This document shows, piece by piece, positions 49,326 through 58,971 of a stretch of 64,000 nt of DNA. The stretch is from PALSA-607 sp963737705 (GTDB lineage Bacteria > Actinomycetota > Actinomycetes > Acidothermales > Acidothermaceae). Position 1 is the first letter of the stretch; each line of letters begins with the position of its first letter. Under the pieces are notes generated by a model. That model made no database searches. It worked only from the letters and a program-made list of their open reading frames with translations, and had not been told where the DNA came from. Made by a program: the position numbers and the translations under genes. The stretch spans positions 620,001-684,000 of the forward strand of contig CAVTTP010000006.1 in assembly GCA_963737705.1 (NCBI GenBank), given 5' to 3'.

Positions 49326-51458
49326 TCACGCTGCGGCCAACGGTGTGTGGGTTATGCCTTCGACGAGAAGTTGCTCAAGAGCGGCTGCAGGCATGGGACG
49401 CGCGAGGAGGTATCCCTGGCCCATGCCGCAACCGAGCGTGGCGAGGAGTTCCAGCTGCTCGGGCTCCTCGATCCCTTCCGCGATCACGGGCAACGAGAGT
49501 CGTTCGGCGAGTCCGAGGATGCCTTCGAGCATGAGCGCGGAGGGAGTGCCTGACTGCTGTCCGGAGACAAAGGATCGGTCGATCTTGAGGATGTCGACGG
49601 GTAGGGCGCTGAGGCTGCTCAGCGACGAGAATCCTGTCCCGAAGTCGTCGATCGCAATGCGCACCCCGAGGCTTTTCAGGGAGTGGAGTGCCGCGATCCC
49701 ACCCTGGAGATCGGCGGTCAATGCCGTCTCAGTGATCTCGAGTACGAGGTGCTCCGCTTCGGTCCGTGGGTCGGCCAGCAGCCGCCGCACGTCGTCGACC
49801 GCGGTAGCTTCAGCGAGTTGGAACGGTGAGAGGTTGACCGAAATCCAGAGTTCGTCCTGACCCGCGACGCTGCGCCGCCACATGGCGCCCTGTCGAGCAG
49901 CGGTCTCCAAGACCCACGCGCCGAGGCCGCAGATGTCTCCGGACTCTTCCGCGAGCGCGATGAAATCGAACGGCGAAAGCAACCCGCGGGTCGGGTGCTC
50001 CCAACGTAGGAGGGCCTCGGCACCGAGAATGCGGCCTGTCTTCAGATTGACGATCGGCTGATAGTCGAGACGTAACTGGTCTGCCGCCGCAGCCAAAGCA
50101 AGGTCTGCCTTTAGAGCGGACCGCCCAACGAGGGAATCGTGCACCTCGGCGTCGAAGATTTGGAAGCGATTCTTCCCGCTGCCCTTCGCCATGTACATGG
50201 CGAAGTCGGCATTACGCAACAGTTCCGCGGCGTCAGCCGTTTCGGGCAGTCGGACGGCGGCGCCGATGCTCACCGACACCACAACATTGCTGTTATTCAG
50301 CATAAAAGGCAGATGAAGCGTGCCGAGGATGCGTTCGGCGACAGTGCTCGCGGCCGCACTGGCATCTGCGGCGACGACCACGATGGCGAACTCGTCACCA
50401 CCGAGGCGGGCCACAAAATCTTCGGGGCGCACGCAGTCGTTCAGCCGGGCCGCCAATTGGATCAACAGCGCGTCGCCGCCCTCGTGGCCCAGCGAATCGT
50501 TGACCTCTTTGAAGTCGTCGACGTCAATGAAAAGAACGCCTTCCTGCAGCATCCTTTGATCTGCACCGGGCGCAAACGACGTTGCAAGGCGTTCAGCGAG
50601 AGAGGCGCGATTTAGTAGCCCGGTCAGCGAATCGCGGGTGGCTCGGTACGTAAGTGCGACGTGACTCTCGCGCAATGCGCCGGCCATGCCGTTGACTGCG
50701 CCTGCGAGTTCGCCGAGCTCGTCGCTTCGTGCGATGGGGATGCGATGCTCATACTCGCCAGCCCGAAGCTTCAGCACACCCTGATGCATCGTCGTCACGG
50801 GCCGTAGTAGATCGCGAACCATTCGGCGCCGGTAGTAGACCGTTGCTGCCAACGCGAGGCTGAACAGACATATCAGCGCGACAATGAGCAGCCGCTCAAG
50901 ATTGCCCGCGTGGGTAAGTCCTCGGTCCATCGCATCGAGTGAAGGTCCTTCCAAGCTGCCGAGCAGCGCTCCCACGCTGTCGGACGACGCCCCGTACAGC
51001 GGGTTGTCGACCGAGTGGTCGCCATGTAGGTCGCCAACCTCAGTACTCCACAAGCCATAGGTCGTGAGCCCGGCCTGCCACAGCTCCTCGGCCTTAACGA
51101 CCGTTGCCCGCATCCCGTTGTTGACTGGAAACACTGTTCGGGCGTGCGCGAACAGCGCGCCGATTTCTTGCTGCTGTTGAACGTACGCAAGACGGTCAAC
51201 GGACTCGTTGCTGAGGAGCTTGTGCCCAACTTCCTCGTGCGCTACAACGTCGCTGCTCAGCGCCGCGACCGTCACGGACTCGACATGTAGCTGACGCGCC
51301 GTCGTCCGAACTTGATCAACAAGCCCGCGCACCCCGACGACCGTCGCAACGGCCGAGATCAGCAAGAGGGCCAACATGATCGCGAATGCTCGCGACCACT
51401 CACGCCGCAAGCTTCGTCGACGCGTCGTCCTCTCTGCTGGCACCTTTTGGCCACCCAT
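49326..51458 (-). CDS. Membrane GGDEF-EAL protein (c-di-GMP turnover)
   Basis: A 710-residue protein. Membrane helix about 23-45, external helical sensor 46-190, second helix 190-210, HAMP about 211-265, GGDEF domain about 270-440 and EAL domain about 450-700. GGDEF is intact at 353-357 with an I-site RxxD (R344-D347) at the usual distance. EAL is intact at 481-483, with IDDFGTGFSSL and KIDRSF. Both activities are therefore possible. ATG 51458 has GGAAGG 6 nt upstream. Probably an envelope-sensing diguanylate cyclase/phosphodiesterase; it could feed the RsiG-like protein. Confidence 0.92.
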   Translation of the reverse strand: MGGQKVPAERTTRRRSLRREWSRAFAIMLALLLISAVATVVGVRGLVDQVRTTARQLHVESVTVAALSSDVVAHEEVGHKLLSNESVDRLAYVQQQQEIGALFAHARTVFPVNNGMRATVVKAEELWQAGLTTYGLWSTEVGDLHGDHSVDNPLYGASSDSVGALLGSLEGPSLDAMDRGLTHAGNLERLLIVALICLFSLALAATVYYRRRMVRDLLRPVTTMHQGVLKLRAGEYEHRIPIARSDELGELAGAVNGMAGALRESHVALTYRATRDSLTGLLNRASLAERLATSFAPGADQRMLQEGVLFIDVDDFKEVNDSLGHEGGDALLIQLAARLNDCVRPEDFVARLGGDEFAIVVVAADASAAASTVAERILGTLHLPFMLNNSNVVVSVSIGAAVRLPETADAAELLRNADFAMYMAKGSGKNRFQIFDAEVHDSLVGRSALKADLALAAAADQLRLDYQPIVNLKTGRILGAEALLRWEHPTRGLLSPFDFIALAEESGDICGLGAWVLETAARQGAMWRRSVAGQDELWISVNLSPFQLAEATAVDDVRRLLADPRTEAEHLVLEITETALTADLQGGIAALHSLKSLGVRIAIDDFGTGFSSLSSLSALPVDILKIDRSFVSGQQSGTPSALMLEGILGLAERLSLPVIAEGIEEPEQLELLATLGCGMGQGYLLARPMPAAALEQLLVEGITHTPLAAA

Positions 51459-51591
51459 GCGGAGCCTTCCGGCAGCGTGGCGACAGTTGTCGTCCGTGAC
51501 CGATCGGCCGCTTACAGACGGATCTGAGGGCTTTGTGGATATGCGTCGGCGAGCTCGGTGAGCGCCAACGACGCCGGTCGCGCTGACGCCG

Positions 51592-52365
51592 CTACGTGGC
51601 AGGCTGCAGGATGCTGAATACGGCGCCTTGCGGATCACGGATCGTCGCCATGGTCCCGATCGGCATCGCCGTAGCCTCAACCAGCAGAGTGCCACCTGCT
51701 CGCTTCGCCGTCGCGGCGACCGCGTTGGCGTCGGCGACCGCAAACCAGGTGTGCCAGTGGTTGGGCACCCCAGCCATCTGTGGTGCGATAGACCCACCGA
51801 CGTCGGCACCGTCGACCTTCAGCATGGTGTAGTCGATGCCGCCCATGTCGATTGGCACCGCGTCGATATTCGCAATCGCTTTGTAGAACGGCAGCGCGGA
51901 CGCGCCATCGGTCGTGATCAGCTCGTTCCACGTCAACGTATTCGGTTCGTTGACCAGCGTCGCGCCGATGCGGTCACCCGCCTGCCACAGCCCAACGGCT
52001 GCACCGGTCGGATCCGCAACAAACGCCATCCGGCCCGAGCCCGGGATGTCGTCCGGTGCCATCAGGACGGTGCCACCGTTCTCGCCTGCAGCGGCGACCG
52101 CCTTGTCGGCGTCGTCGACGGCGATGTAGGTGTTCCACATCGGTGGAATGTTGTTCTCGGCAACCATGGGCGGCTGCGGTGCGATCGCTGCGACTGTCTC
52201 AGGCCCGACCAGGGCTAGTGAGTATGTCGCGCCCATTGGCGTGGGCATGTCATCGAAGGTCCAGCCGAACAACTCGCCGTAGAAAGCCTTCGCGGCTTCC
52301 ACGTCGCTGGTCTGCAGGTCGGTCCAACACGGAGTTCCGTGCTTGTACGAGTCACGCTTCGACAT
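51592..52365 (-). CDS. Tandem VOC (glyoxalase/bleomycin-resistance fold) protein
   Basis: A 257-residue protein with two VOC modules (about 8-125 and 135-255): CWTDLQTSDVEAAKAFYGELFGW-type start, VADPTGAAVGLWQA, and later IRDPQGAVFSILQPA. It resembles mycobacterial CFP30B-like proteins. Metal-ligand positions are partly present (HGTPCW at the N-terminus, E/H in the second module), but activity cannot be assigned. Monocistronic. Confidence 0.85.
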   Translation of the reverse strand: MSKRDSYKHGTPCWTDLQTSDVEAAKAFYGELFGWTFDDMPTPMGATYSLALVGPETVAAIAPQPPMVAENNIPPMWNTYIAVDDADKAVAAAGENGGTVLMAPDDIPGSGRMAFVADPTGAAVGLWQAGDRIGATLVNEPNTLTWNELITTDGASALPFYKAIANIDAVPIDMGGIDYTMLKVDGADVGGSIAPQMAGVPNHWHTWFAVADANAVAATAKRAGGTLLVEATAMPIGTMATIRDPQGAVFSILQPAT

Positions 52366-52550
52366 GGTGATGCTCCCTTACCCGGATCGATCCCGACGCC
52401 GCTACGCGGCGATGTCCAAGTGACACAAGTAGTTCACACAGCTACGACGAACGCGAGACCCCGAAATCGACACGAAGATGAAAACTTTCCGCCAGAGGGC
52501 GCGGAGGCCGCGAACGGCCATGACGCTGGTTCGGCACTCGCAGCACTGTT

Positions 52551-52600
52551 TGTTAACGCTCTGGATGTCCGCCATTGACGTCGCCGCCAGAATCCGTTCT
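52551..52600 (+). promoter_or_regulatory. Upstream element shared by the two transglycosylase genes (copy 1)
   Basis: TGTTAAC (52551-52557), 4 nt, TGGATGTCCG (52562-52571) and TCCGTT (52593-52598), ending 73 nt before GTG 52624. The same blocks at the same distances occur before the gene at 58972. Candidate regulator site and promoter. Confidence 0.55.
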
Positions 52601-52623
52601 CCGGGAACCGACATGGTCGTCGC

Positions 52624-54909
52624 GTGGTTTCGAACGCACGACCAAAGCACGCGCGCGGACCACGGCACGTAAGTCAACCCAGACAAGCTAGACATGAGCG
52701 TGTCAGCAAACATGCTGGGTCAGGGCCACGTTGGCCGTGGGCAAAGGTTGGAACCTCAGGCATCGCCGCCGTGGTAATGCTGTGGGCGATCGCGTCCACG
52801 ATGGGATCGCACGGCGGCAACTCGCAAAATGCCATTGCGCTGGGCAACGCCATCGGTAGCTCGTCAGTGCTTTCCGGGTCGTCGGCAGGCGGGTCCACCG
52901 CGGTTCTATCGCGTACCGCCATGCCCGTCGTGCCAGGACTTGCGCAGGCTGCGATTCGTCGGCCGGCTTCGGTGAGCTATGCGACCGTCGCATGGGTCGG
53001 TCGAGCAACCCCGAATGTCGTCGGAACCGTCGCTGAACCCGTGGCGCTGCAGGTCACGGCCATTCCGCGGCTCGCCAGCCTCTCCTACCAACGGGCAGCG
53101 GCCGTCGAGGCCCAGGACGCCCCGACGTGCGGCCTGAGCTGGGAAATCCTCGCCGGTATCGGGCTTGTCGAGTCGAACCATGGGCGTAGTGGCGGCTCTG
53201 GCAATCCGAACTGGGACGGTGTCGCGACTCCCGCAATCCTGGGCCCGGTGCTCGACGGGCAGGGCGGGTTTCCCGTCGTCAAAGACACCGACAACGGCGT
53301 GCTCGACGGCGACCGCTCGTTCGACCGAGCAGTCGGCCCGATGCAGTTCTTGCCAGCAACGTGGCGCGAGTACAACCCTGTAACGCGTGGCGGGGGCGTC
53401 CCGGACCCGGAGAACATCTCGGACGCTGCATCGGCTGCAGCTCGATATCTGTGCGCCGCCGACGTCGACCTGCGCACCCCATCCGGTCTTGTCGACGCGT
53501 TATACGGATACAACCACTCGTTCGCGTACGTCATGAACGTCGTTACGGCTGCGCAGCGCTATGCCGAAGGCACGTTGCACGGCGCGGACGGCGCGCTGGC
53601 ACTACTACCCGCGCTGCTCAGTGGGCAGCCCACAGCCAGCTTCGTGACCTATCCAGTAACGTTGCCAGCCGGGTCGACATCGCCGACGGCGTCGGCTGGC
53701 TCCCTCACGCAGGGGGCAACGCCCGATACGTCGCCCAGCGGCACCCGCTCCGCGATCGTTGGGTTACCGGCGCCAGCTCCCCATCCGCCTACGGATCCCG
53801 TTCCCGATCCGACGTCTAATCCGACCGCAAGTTCGCCGTCCGATTCAACGTCGTCGAGTTCGTCTGACCCTGACGCCCCGCCGTCCGACTCTTCGTCAGA
53901 AACTTCGACGACGACTTCCTCGGCAACCGACTCCGCCGTCCCGTCGACGGTCGTATCGGATTCACCGGCACCAGGTTCATCTGCACCAGATACGTCGGCC
54001 CCGGATACGTCGGCCCCGGACACACAGACACCGACGCCATCGTTGGCGCCGACTCCGACCTTGCCTGCGACCCAGCCGGCAACGCCGGCGCCCACACCTT
54101 CGCCGACTACGCCGGACGCGAGCCCGAAGCCCGGGCCGACGAACACCGGTGTGCCGGCAGGTACGGAGCTGACCGTCCACAACGGCGACCTGACGATCAC
54201 GACGCCCGGTGCCACCTACTCAGGCCTCGACATCTACGGATTCGTCAGAGTCGAAGCACCCGACGTCACCATCAAGGACTCGATCATTCGCGGCGGCTTC
54301 GCGACGTCGAATACCGCACTCATCTATGACCTGTCGGATACCGCGACGAACCTTCTCGTCGAGGATTCGGAGCTCGTGCCTATCGATCCGTCGGTCAACA
54401 TCGACGGGATCGACGGCTGGAACTACACCGCACTGCGAGTGAACATTCACGGCACCGTCGACGGCGCGAAGATGTTCGGCCCGAATGCAACGATGCAAGA
54501 TTCGTGGATCCATGACTTGGTGACGTACTGGAACGACCCGAGTCATGCAGATGGCGTGTCGCACAACGACGACGTACAAATCCTTTCGGGCTCGAACCTG
54601 CGGATTGTCGGGAACGACCTCGAGGGCGGCCACAACACTGCGATTCAGATCACGCAGGACAATGGTCCGCTGACCGACGTGTTGATCGACCGCAACTGGG
54701 CGGACGCCGGCAACGTGACCTTCAACATTGCGAACAAGCCCCTTGCGTCGCTGTCCGGCATCACGGTGACCAACAACATCTTCGGGCACGCAGCCGTGAC
54801 GGGCTGTCAGATCCTGTACACGTCGGAAACGGCGCTGCTCGCGTCCAACAACGTCTACGCCGACACAGGCTTGCCCGTCGTCATCCTCAACACGGGTTCG
54901 CTGACGTAG
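52624..54909 (+). CDS. Lytic transglycosylase fused to a right-handed beta-helix domain
   Basis: A 761-residue exported protein. Basic N-terminus, signal anchor at about 42-60 (GTSGIAAVVMLWAIASTMG), and transglycosylase domain about 150-340 with catalytic Glu in AGIGLVESNHGRSGG, AVGPMQFLPATW and YNHSFAYV. An acidic Ser/Pro/Thr linker spans 340-510. The C-terminal domain (about 520-761) has repeated short beta-strand turns (DVTIKDSIIRGG, NLLVEDSELVP, ATMQDSWIHD, DVLIDRNWAD) typical of parallel beta-helix carbohydrate-active folds. GTG 52624 is supported by exact alignment of its upstream region with the paralogue at 58972. Predicted to cut peptidoglycan while binding or acting on another glycan. 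Confidence 0.85.
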   Translation: MVSNARPKHARGPRHVSQPRQARHERVSKHAGSGPRWPWAKVGTSGIAAVVMLWAIASTMGSHGGNSQNAIALGNAIGSSSVLSGSSAGGSTAVLSRTAMPVVPGLAQAAIRRPASVSYATVAWVGRATPNVVGTVAEPVALQVTAIPRLASLSYQRAAAVEAQDAPTCGLSWEILAGIGLVESNHGRSGGSGNPNWDGVATPAILGPVLDGQGGFPVVKDTDNGVLDGDRSFDRAVGPMQFLPATWREYNPVTRGGGVPDPENISDAASAAARYLCAADVDLRTPSGLVDALYGYNHSFAYVMNVVTAAQRYAEGTLHGADGALALLPALLSGQPTASFVTYPVTLPAGSTSPTASAGSLTQGATPDTSPSGTRSAIVGLPAPAPHPPTDPVPDPTSNPTASSPSDSTSSSSSDPDAPPSDSSSETSTTTSSATDSAVPSTVVSDSPAPGSSAPDTSAPDTSAPDTQTPTPSLAPTPTLPATQPATPAPTPSPTTPDASPKPGPTNTGVPAGTELTVHNGDLTITTPGATYSGLDIYGFVRVEAPDVTIKDSIIRGGFATSNTALIYDLSDTATNLLVEDSELVPIDPSVNIDGIDGWNYTALRVNIHGTVDGAKMFGPNATMQDSWIHDLVTYWNDPSHADGVSHNDDVQILSGSNLRIVGNDLEGGHNTAIQITQDNGPLTDVLIDRNWADAGNVTFNIANKPLASLSGITVTNNIFGHAAVTGCQILYTSETALLASNNVYADTGLPVVILNTGSLT

Positions 54910-54929
54910 TCGCGGTTCACCGGCTTGTC

Positions 54930-55475
54930 CTAGTGCCGGGTCTGCTGGTGTCGTCGCGTCGAGCGCACCAGCAACGCCCCCACAGCAACGAGTGCCGCCG
55001 CCATTGCCGACACCTTCGTGAGCGGCAATCCAGTGAACGGTAGTCGCCCCTTCGTCGGAGGACGTGCGGCGGACGGCGGGGGGTTGACGAACGTGACACC
55101 CAGCACGGTCGGCGACACCGAGAGACTGGGGGCCATCACTGTTGCTGTGCTGGTTGGGGTCGCGGTAACGGTCGGGCTCACCGTCGCTGTGGGCGAGACG
55201 GTTGGTGACGGGCTGGGTGTGCATATGTTGTTCGTCGGGCTCACGGTCGTAAATACCTGGGGCCTTGGCTTGAGCGGTATCAAAAGCGGTGCAGGAGCAC
55301 TGCCAGGACTCGCCGTGACTGTGATCACGATGTTGTCCGAAACCTGGGAACCTTGTGCTCGCGCATCCGTGCCGAGCGACAGCGTTGCGCCCCCGGCGCT
55401 CGCCGCGCTCAGTATGAACGTGACGATCGAGGCGCGGCGTCGCAGTCGAACACTCGTACGCGACGCTGGCATCAC
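54930..55475 (-). CDS. Small LPFTG-anchored surface protein
   Basis: A 181-residue protein with a signal peptide (ending about TDARA, near residue 39), a Thr/Ser/Pro/Val-rich stalk (SPTVSPTATVSPT), and a sorting signal LPFTG followed by a hydrophobic helix (VSAMAAALVAVGALLV) and basic tail RSTRRHQQTRH. A class E or similar sortase should anchor it; no sortase gene is in the window. It begins 2-5 bp after the stop of the large propeller/WxL-like gene, so the pair forms one operon. Confidence 0.8.
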   Translation of the reverse strand: MMPASRTSVRLRRRASIVTFILSAASAGGATLSLGTDARAQGSQVSDNIVITVTASPGSAPAPLLIPLKPRPQVFTTVSPTNNICTPSPSPTVSPTATVSPTVTATPTSTATVMAPSLSVSPTVLGVTFVNPPPSAARPPTKGRLPFTGLPLTKVSAMAAALVAVGALLVRSTRRHQQTRH

Positions 55476-55477
55476 GA

Positions 55478-58400
55478 CTAACCGATGGTGAAGACGATGA
55501 CGCCCTGGTACGCACCAGGTGCACTTGAGGTTGGCGCTTCGAGAGTAAAGACGCCGTAGAAGCCGATGGTGCCGTTGCCGCCGTTCACAGTCGATGCGAT
55601 TTGGTGCGGCTCGCCGCCGAGTCCGTTCATTCCGACAGCGTCCGCGGCCAACGGTGCGATTGGCGCAGGAATGTCGTTGAAGCTGAGGACGTCTGTGTTC
55701 AGATCGGTTGGTGGGGTTATCGCGGTGAGACCGGTGAGGCCGGTGTTCTGGCCGTTGATGGACGCGTGCGCAGCAGGATTGACGAAGTTGTTCGCCTGTA
55801 CTGAAACCGTCCAGTTGGGATTTCCAGTGCGGCTGTCGCTGACCTGGATGCCTGCACTCGTCGGGCTTCCGAACGGCGCGCTGGTGACGAGCTTCGTGGT
55901 GCCCGGATCGAGCTGAAGCGCACCGAGTTCGAGGGGGTTTGCTGGCGTGTAGGGCGTCGTCATAGTCAGCGCACCTTGATCGTCCGGCTCCACGACAGTA
56001 ACCCTCGCGTGAGAAGAAGGATCGCTCAGCATGAGCGTGACTGGCGCCGAGGTGGCAGGTGGCCCGTGGTCAACAGGGGTGAACGTTGCAGTCATCGAAT
56101 GCGCCGCGGGACCGATCGCGCTCGTTGTCAGGCTCGCGATACCACCGGAAACCGGGCTCGTACCGAGCGATACTTTTGCGTCGAAGAACTCAACGCTGCC
56201 TGTGCTCGAACTTGCCACGTGTGCTGTCAGCGTGACTGGTTCGTAAGCTGTGCCGCTGCTTGACGCGCAGACGAGCGACACGATCGAGTGCGTCGTTGTT
56301 GTGATCGTTCCGGCGATAGGGGCACCGTTGCCCTTTGCGTCGAGTAGAGCCCCATCTGCATCGGCGCCTGCGAGCGTCCATGTGTACGTGCCGGGCGGGA
56401 CGATTGAACCCGCAGCACTTCTGCCATCCCAACTCACAGTCGCCTCGCCGACCAGCATTTGACTTGAGCTGCAGGGCAAAACGCGCACTGTGGTGGCGGC
56501 CGAGGAAATCGTCACGGCACATTGAGTCAGCCCCTCGGACGCAAAGAAGTCAGCGTCCCAGCTATGTCCGCCATCGGTGACGAGCGACGACGAGGCAGGG
56601 CCATCTCCGAGGTACCACGGTTCGGCCGCAATGTGTGGCAAGGCTGCGGCGTGCGGGAGATTGTCCGATCCGATCCAACCCAGCGTCGAGCCCGAGATGG
56701 AGAACTCGACTGCTCCCGCGCCTCCGGACGACAGTGCTGCGATGCGTTCGACGATGGAGGAGTACAGCGGCGTGATGGCGACCCCCGATGAACCGTCTGA
56801 ATCGTCATCGAAAGCCAAGTACGCATCCGTTAGTTGGATTCGTGTCGGCTCGGCCGATCGGACGACATAGGTTTGCCCGAGTGTGAGTGCGCTCCGGTAA
56901 CTCAACCCGCTGCTTCTGCATCCGCTTGAGGTCGTGCTCGTTGCCTGGACAGGGCAGCTGCTTTCGCTCCACGCGACGATCCCGGCGGCGACGGCGACGC
57001 TGCCGACTACGGCTTCTCCCGGTTCAACGGCTGGACCTGAGACTTCTGTGCTGACACCGCTCGTGAGGTCCTTGAACCAAACGGAACCATCAGACGCGAG
57101 CCATGCGAGCTCGCTTCCCCACAGTTGATACGCAGTGCGCCCGAAAAACGCTCCACTCCAGGGCGCCAACGGTGCAGGCAGGTTGAAGGAAGTCCCGCTG
57201 ACCAGATCCCACAAAGTGGCAGAGCCGTCGTCATGCCGTTGCAGGAGTCGGCTGCCTGACAATGTGAGGTCGTCATCAGGTGCTGCCGGACCGATGCTAC
57301 GAGGTGGTTGGCCCGCGGTAGCGAGCCAGAGCATGCTCGCGGTGCTCGTACCGCTTGCGCCCTCCACATAGGCGACGCGGTTACCTGACGACGACACTGA
57401 CTCCTCCGAAGTCGGGTCGGGTTGCGGCGAGACGACTGTGGGATCACCCGCCGCGAGGATGGTCTGCACCGCGCCCAACGTGCGGCTCCAGATGCCTCCT
57501 CCGATGCCGTTGTCTCGCCAGACAACGCGCCCAGGTGAAATGGCGATCGTGCTCGCGCGCAAGGTAGCCGCGCCCGCTGGGTCCTGCAAGGCCGCTGGTG
57601 CTGCCGCCGATTTCAACGTATAAACGCCGGCTGTGCTCGGGGTACCGCTTTTGGTTATGACGAAGTTGGTGCCGGTCGACAATAAATCTGCGCCGACGGG
57701 CGTTGGGTACGCGGCCGGTTGTCCGCCGCGCGTTCCCAACGTCGAAAACGACGCCTCGGAACCGTTCGTTGATGCCGTGAGTACACCGGTATCCGTCGAT
57801 GTAGTTGCGACCTCGTACGCATTGGGGGCGGCGCGTCGCTCGACGAGTGAACCCGAGAGCGTTAAGCGTACGAGCGTCGTTGCTGTTGGATCGAAGGCCT
57901 GAGCGTCGCTGTACACGGTGGCGTTCTCCAGCCATGCAACGGAATTCGGCCCAAGTACCGGAGCGCCTTGAATAGGAGCGCTCGATGCGAGCCGAACGAA
58001 GGCATTCGGATTTCCATACTGCACGTAGTACAGCGAAGGCTCATCGGGCGAGCCTGCTGTTTCCTTGGTCTCGAGGAGGACGCCAGTTGCCGAGGCAGTA
58101 GCGGTCAGGTAGGGCGGGTTACCAGGTACAGCCCCGAGGTCCGTTGCTGCTTTGGTTGCAACGTTAACGTCGTAGATGTGAACGCCTGCTGCGATGGCAG
58201 GCGTTGCATCAGGTACTGCCGAAACCAAGTATCCATCGGCGCTGGTGCCTTGGAATACTCCTGCGGTCACGGGTGCCTCGCCACCGACCGAACCGTCAAT
58301 CGTGCTGTACACGAAGCTACCTGCCCCCGATGCCGACGCCGACGGGGGACCGTACGCTCCGAGCATGTTGCCGACCAGGGTCGGCGCCGAAACGCCGTTG

Positions 58401-58735
58401 ACGTTGAAGCGCGCTGGTAACGGGCGGGTTGGCCCGCTACGCGGGTGTACATACGTTGTGCTGCGAGTTGAGACTTCCGGATCCGTGATCGAGAACACGA
58501 TGGCCGCGGAGTCGGCAGCAATGATGCGGACGTCGTTCGGTTGGCCTGATGACCCGCCGGTCAGTATCGCTGCGTTCGAGACGGCGCCGACAGCTGCGTG
58601 CAAGGGAAGCATGAGCATGCCTGCGGCCGTCGCGGCGACCAGAGGTATTCGCTGGTAACGGCGTCGTCGGGAAGGACCACACGAAGCATCACCGCCTGGC
58701 GATCCACCGCCTGTGGTGCGCATGCGCTGCCTCAC
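55478..58735 (-). CDS. Giant secreted protein: beta-propeller, FlgD-type Ig, Ig-like and WxL-like domains
   Basis: A 1,085-residue exported protein. Signal peptide to about 50 (IPLVAATAAGMLMLPLHAAVGA). About 60-720 is a WD40/TolB-like propeller with repeated VVWRDNG, LAWLASDGS and IVAWSESSC strands. About 735-810 is a FlgD-like Ig fold (VSWDGRSAAGSIVPPGTYTW), 816-905 an Ig-like repeat domain (TGSVEFFDAKVSLGTSPV), and 910-1085 a WxL-like domain (GNPNWTVSVQANNFVN with W975, ending GAYQGVIVFTI). GTG 58735 has AGGA 6 nt upstream. WxL domains bind the wall non-covalently; the LPFTG partner follows directly. Domain calls are by pattern. Confidence 0.75.
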   Translation of the reverse strand: MRQRMRTTGGGSPGGDASCGPSRRRRYQRIPLVAATAAGMLMLPLHAAVGAVSNAAILTGGSSGQPNDVRIIAADSAAIVFSITDPEVSTRSTTYVHPRSGPTRPLPARFNVNGVSAPTLVGNMLGAYGPPSASASGAGSFVYSTIDGSVGGEAPVTAGVFQGTSADGYLVSAVPDATPAIAAGVHIYDVNVATKAATDLGAVPGNPPYLTATASATGVLLETKETAGSPDEPSLYYVQYGNPNAFVRLASSAPIQGAPVLGPNSVAWLENATVYSDAQAFDPTATTLVRLTLSGSLVERRAAPNAYEVATTSTDTGVLTASTNGSEASFSTLGTRGGQPAAYPTPVGADLLSTGTNFVITKSGTPSTAGVYTLKSAAAPAALQDPAGAATLRASTIAISPGRVVWRDNGIGGGIWSRTLGAVQTILAAGDPTVVSPQPDPTSEESVSSSGNRVAYVEGASGTSTASMLWLATAGQPPRSIGPAAPDDDLTLSGSRLLQRHDDGSATLWDLVSGTSFNLPAPLAPWSGAFFGRTAYQLWGSELAWLASDGSVWFKDLTSGVSTEVSGPAVEPGEAVVGSVAVAAGIVAWSESSCPVQATSTTSSGCRSSGLSYRSALTLGQTYVVRSAEPTRIQLTDAYLAFDDDSDGSSGVAITPLYSSIVERIAALSSGGAGAVEFSISGSTLGWIGSDNLPHAAALPHIAAEPWYLGDGPASSSLVTDGGHSWDADFFASEGLTQCAVTISSAATTVRVLPCSSSQMLVGEATVSWDGRSAAGSIVPPGTYTWTLAGADADGALLDAKGNGAPIAGTITTTTHSIVSLVCASSSGTAYEPVTLTAHVASSSTGSVEFFDAKVSLGTSPVSGGIASLTTSAIGPAAHSMTATFTPVDHGPPATSAPVTLMLSDPSSHARVTVVEPDDQGALTMTTPYTPANPLELGALQLDPGTTKLVTSAPFGSPTSAGIQVSDSRTGNPNWTVSVQANNFVNPAAHASINGQNTGLTGLTAITPPTDLNTDVLSFNDIPAPIAPLAADAVGMNGLGGEPHQIASTVNGGNGTIGFYGVFTLEAPTSSAPGAYQGVIVFTIG

Positions 58736-58898
58736 AGCGAGTCCTTGGTTCTCTGCTCGACGTGGACGAGACTCGGCAGGCTGTGGCGATTATGGCTCGG
58801 CCCGCCGGCGCGCCAAGGGGTTCCGGGAAACTGTTCAACGACAGTTAGCCTGCGGTTCGTCTGGCGCGCGCCCTCGGGCCTGAACACGCGGCGCCGGT

Positions 58899-58948
58899 TG
58901 TTAACACAGTGGATGTTCGTTGTTGGCTGTGACGCAAGCGTCCGTTAG
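58899..58948 (+). promoter_or_regulatory. Upstream element shared by the two transglycosylase genes (copy 2)
   Basis: TGTTAAC (58899-58905), 4 nt, TGGATGTTCG (58910-58919) and TCCGTT (58941-58946); 73 nt from element start to GTG 58972, identical to copy 1. It lies in the 236-bp region shared with the divergent propeller gene. Confidence 0.55.
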
Positions 58949-58971
58949 CTGCGTTCCTCCACTGTCATGGC

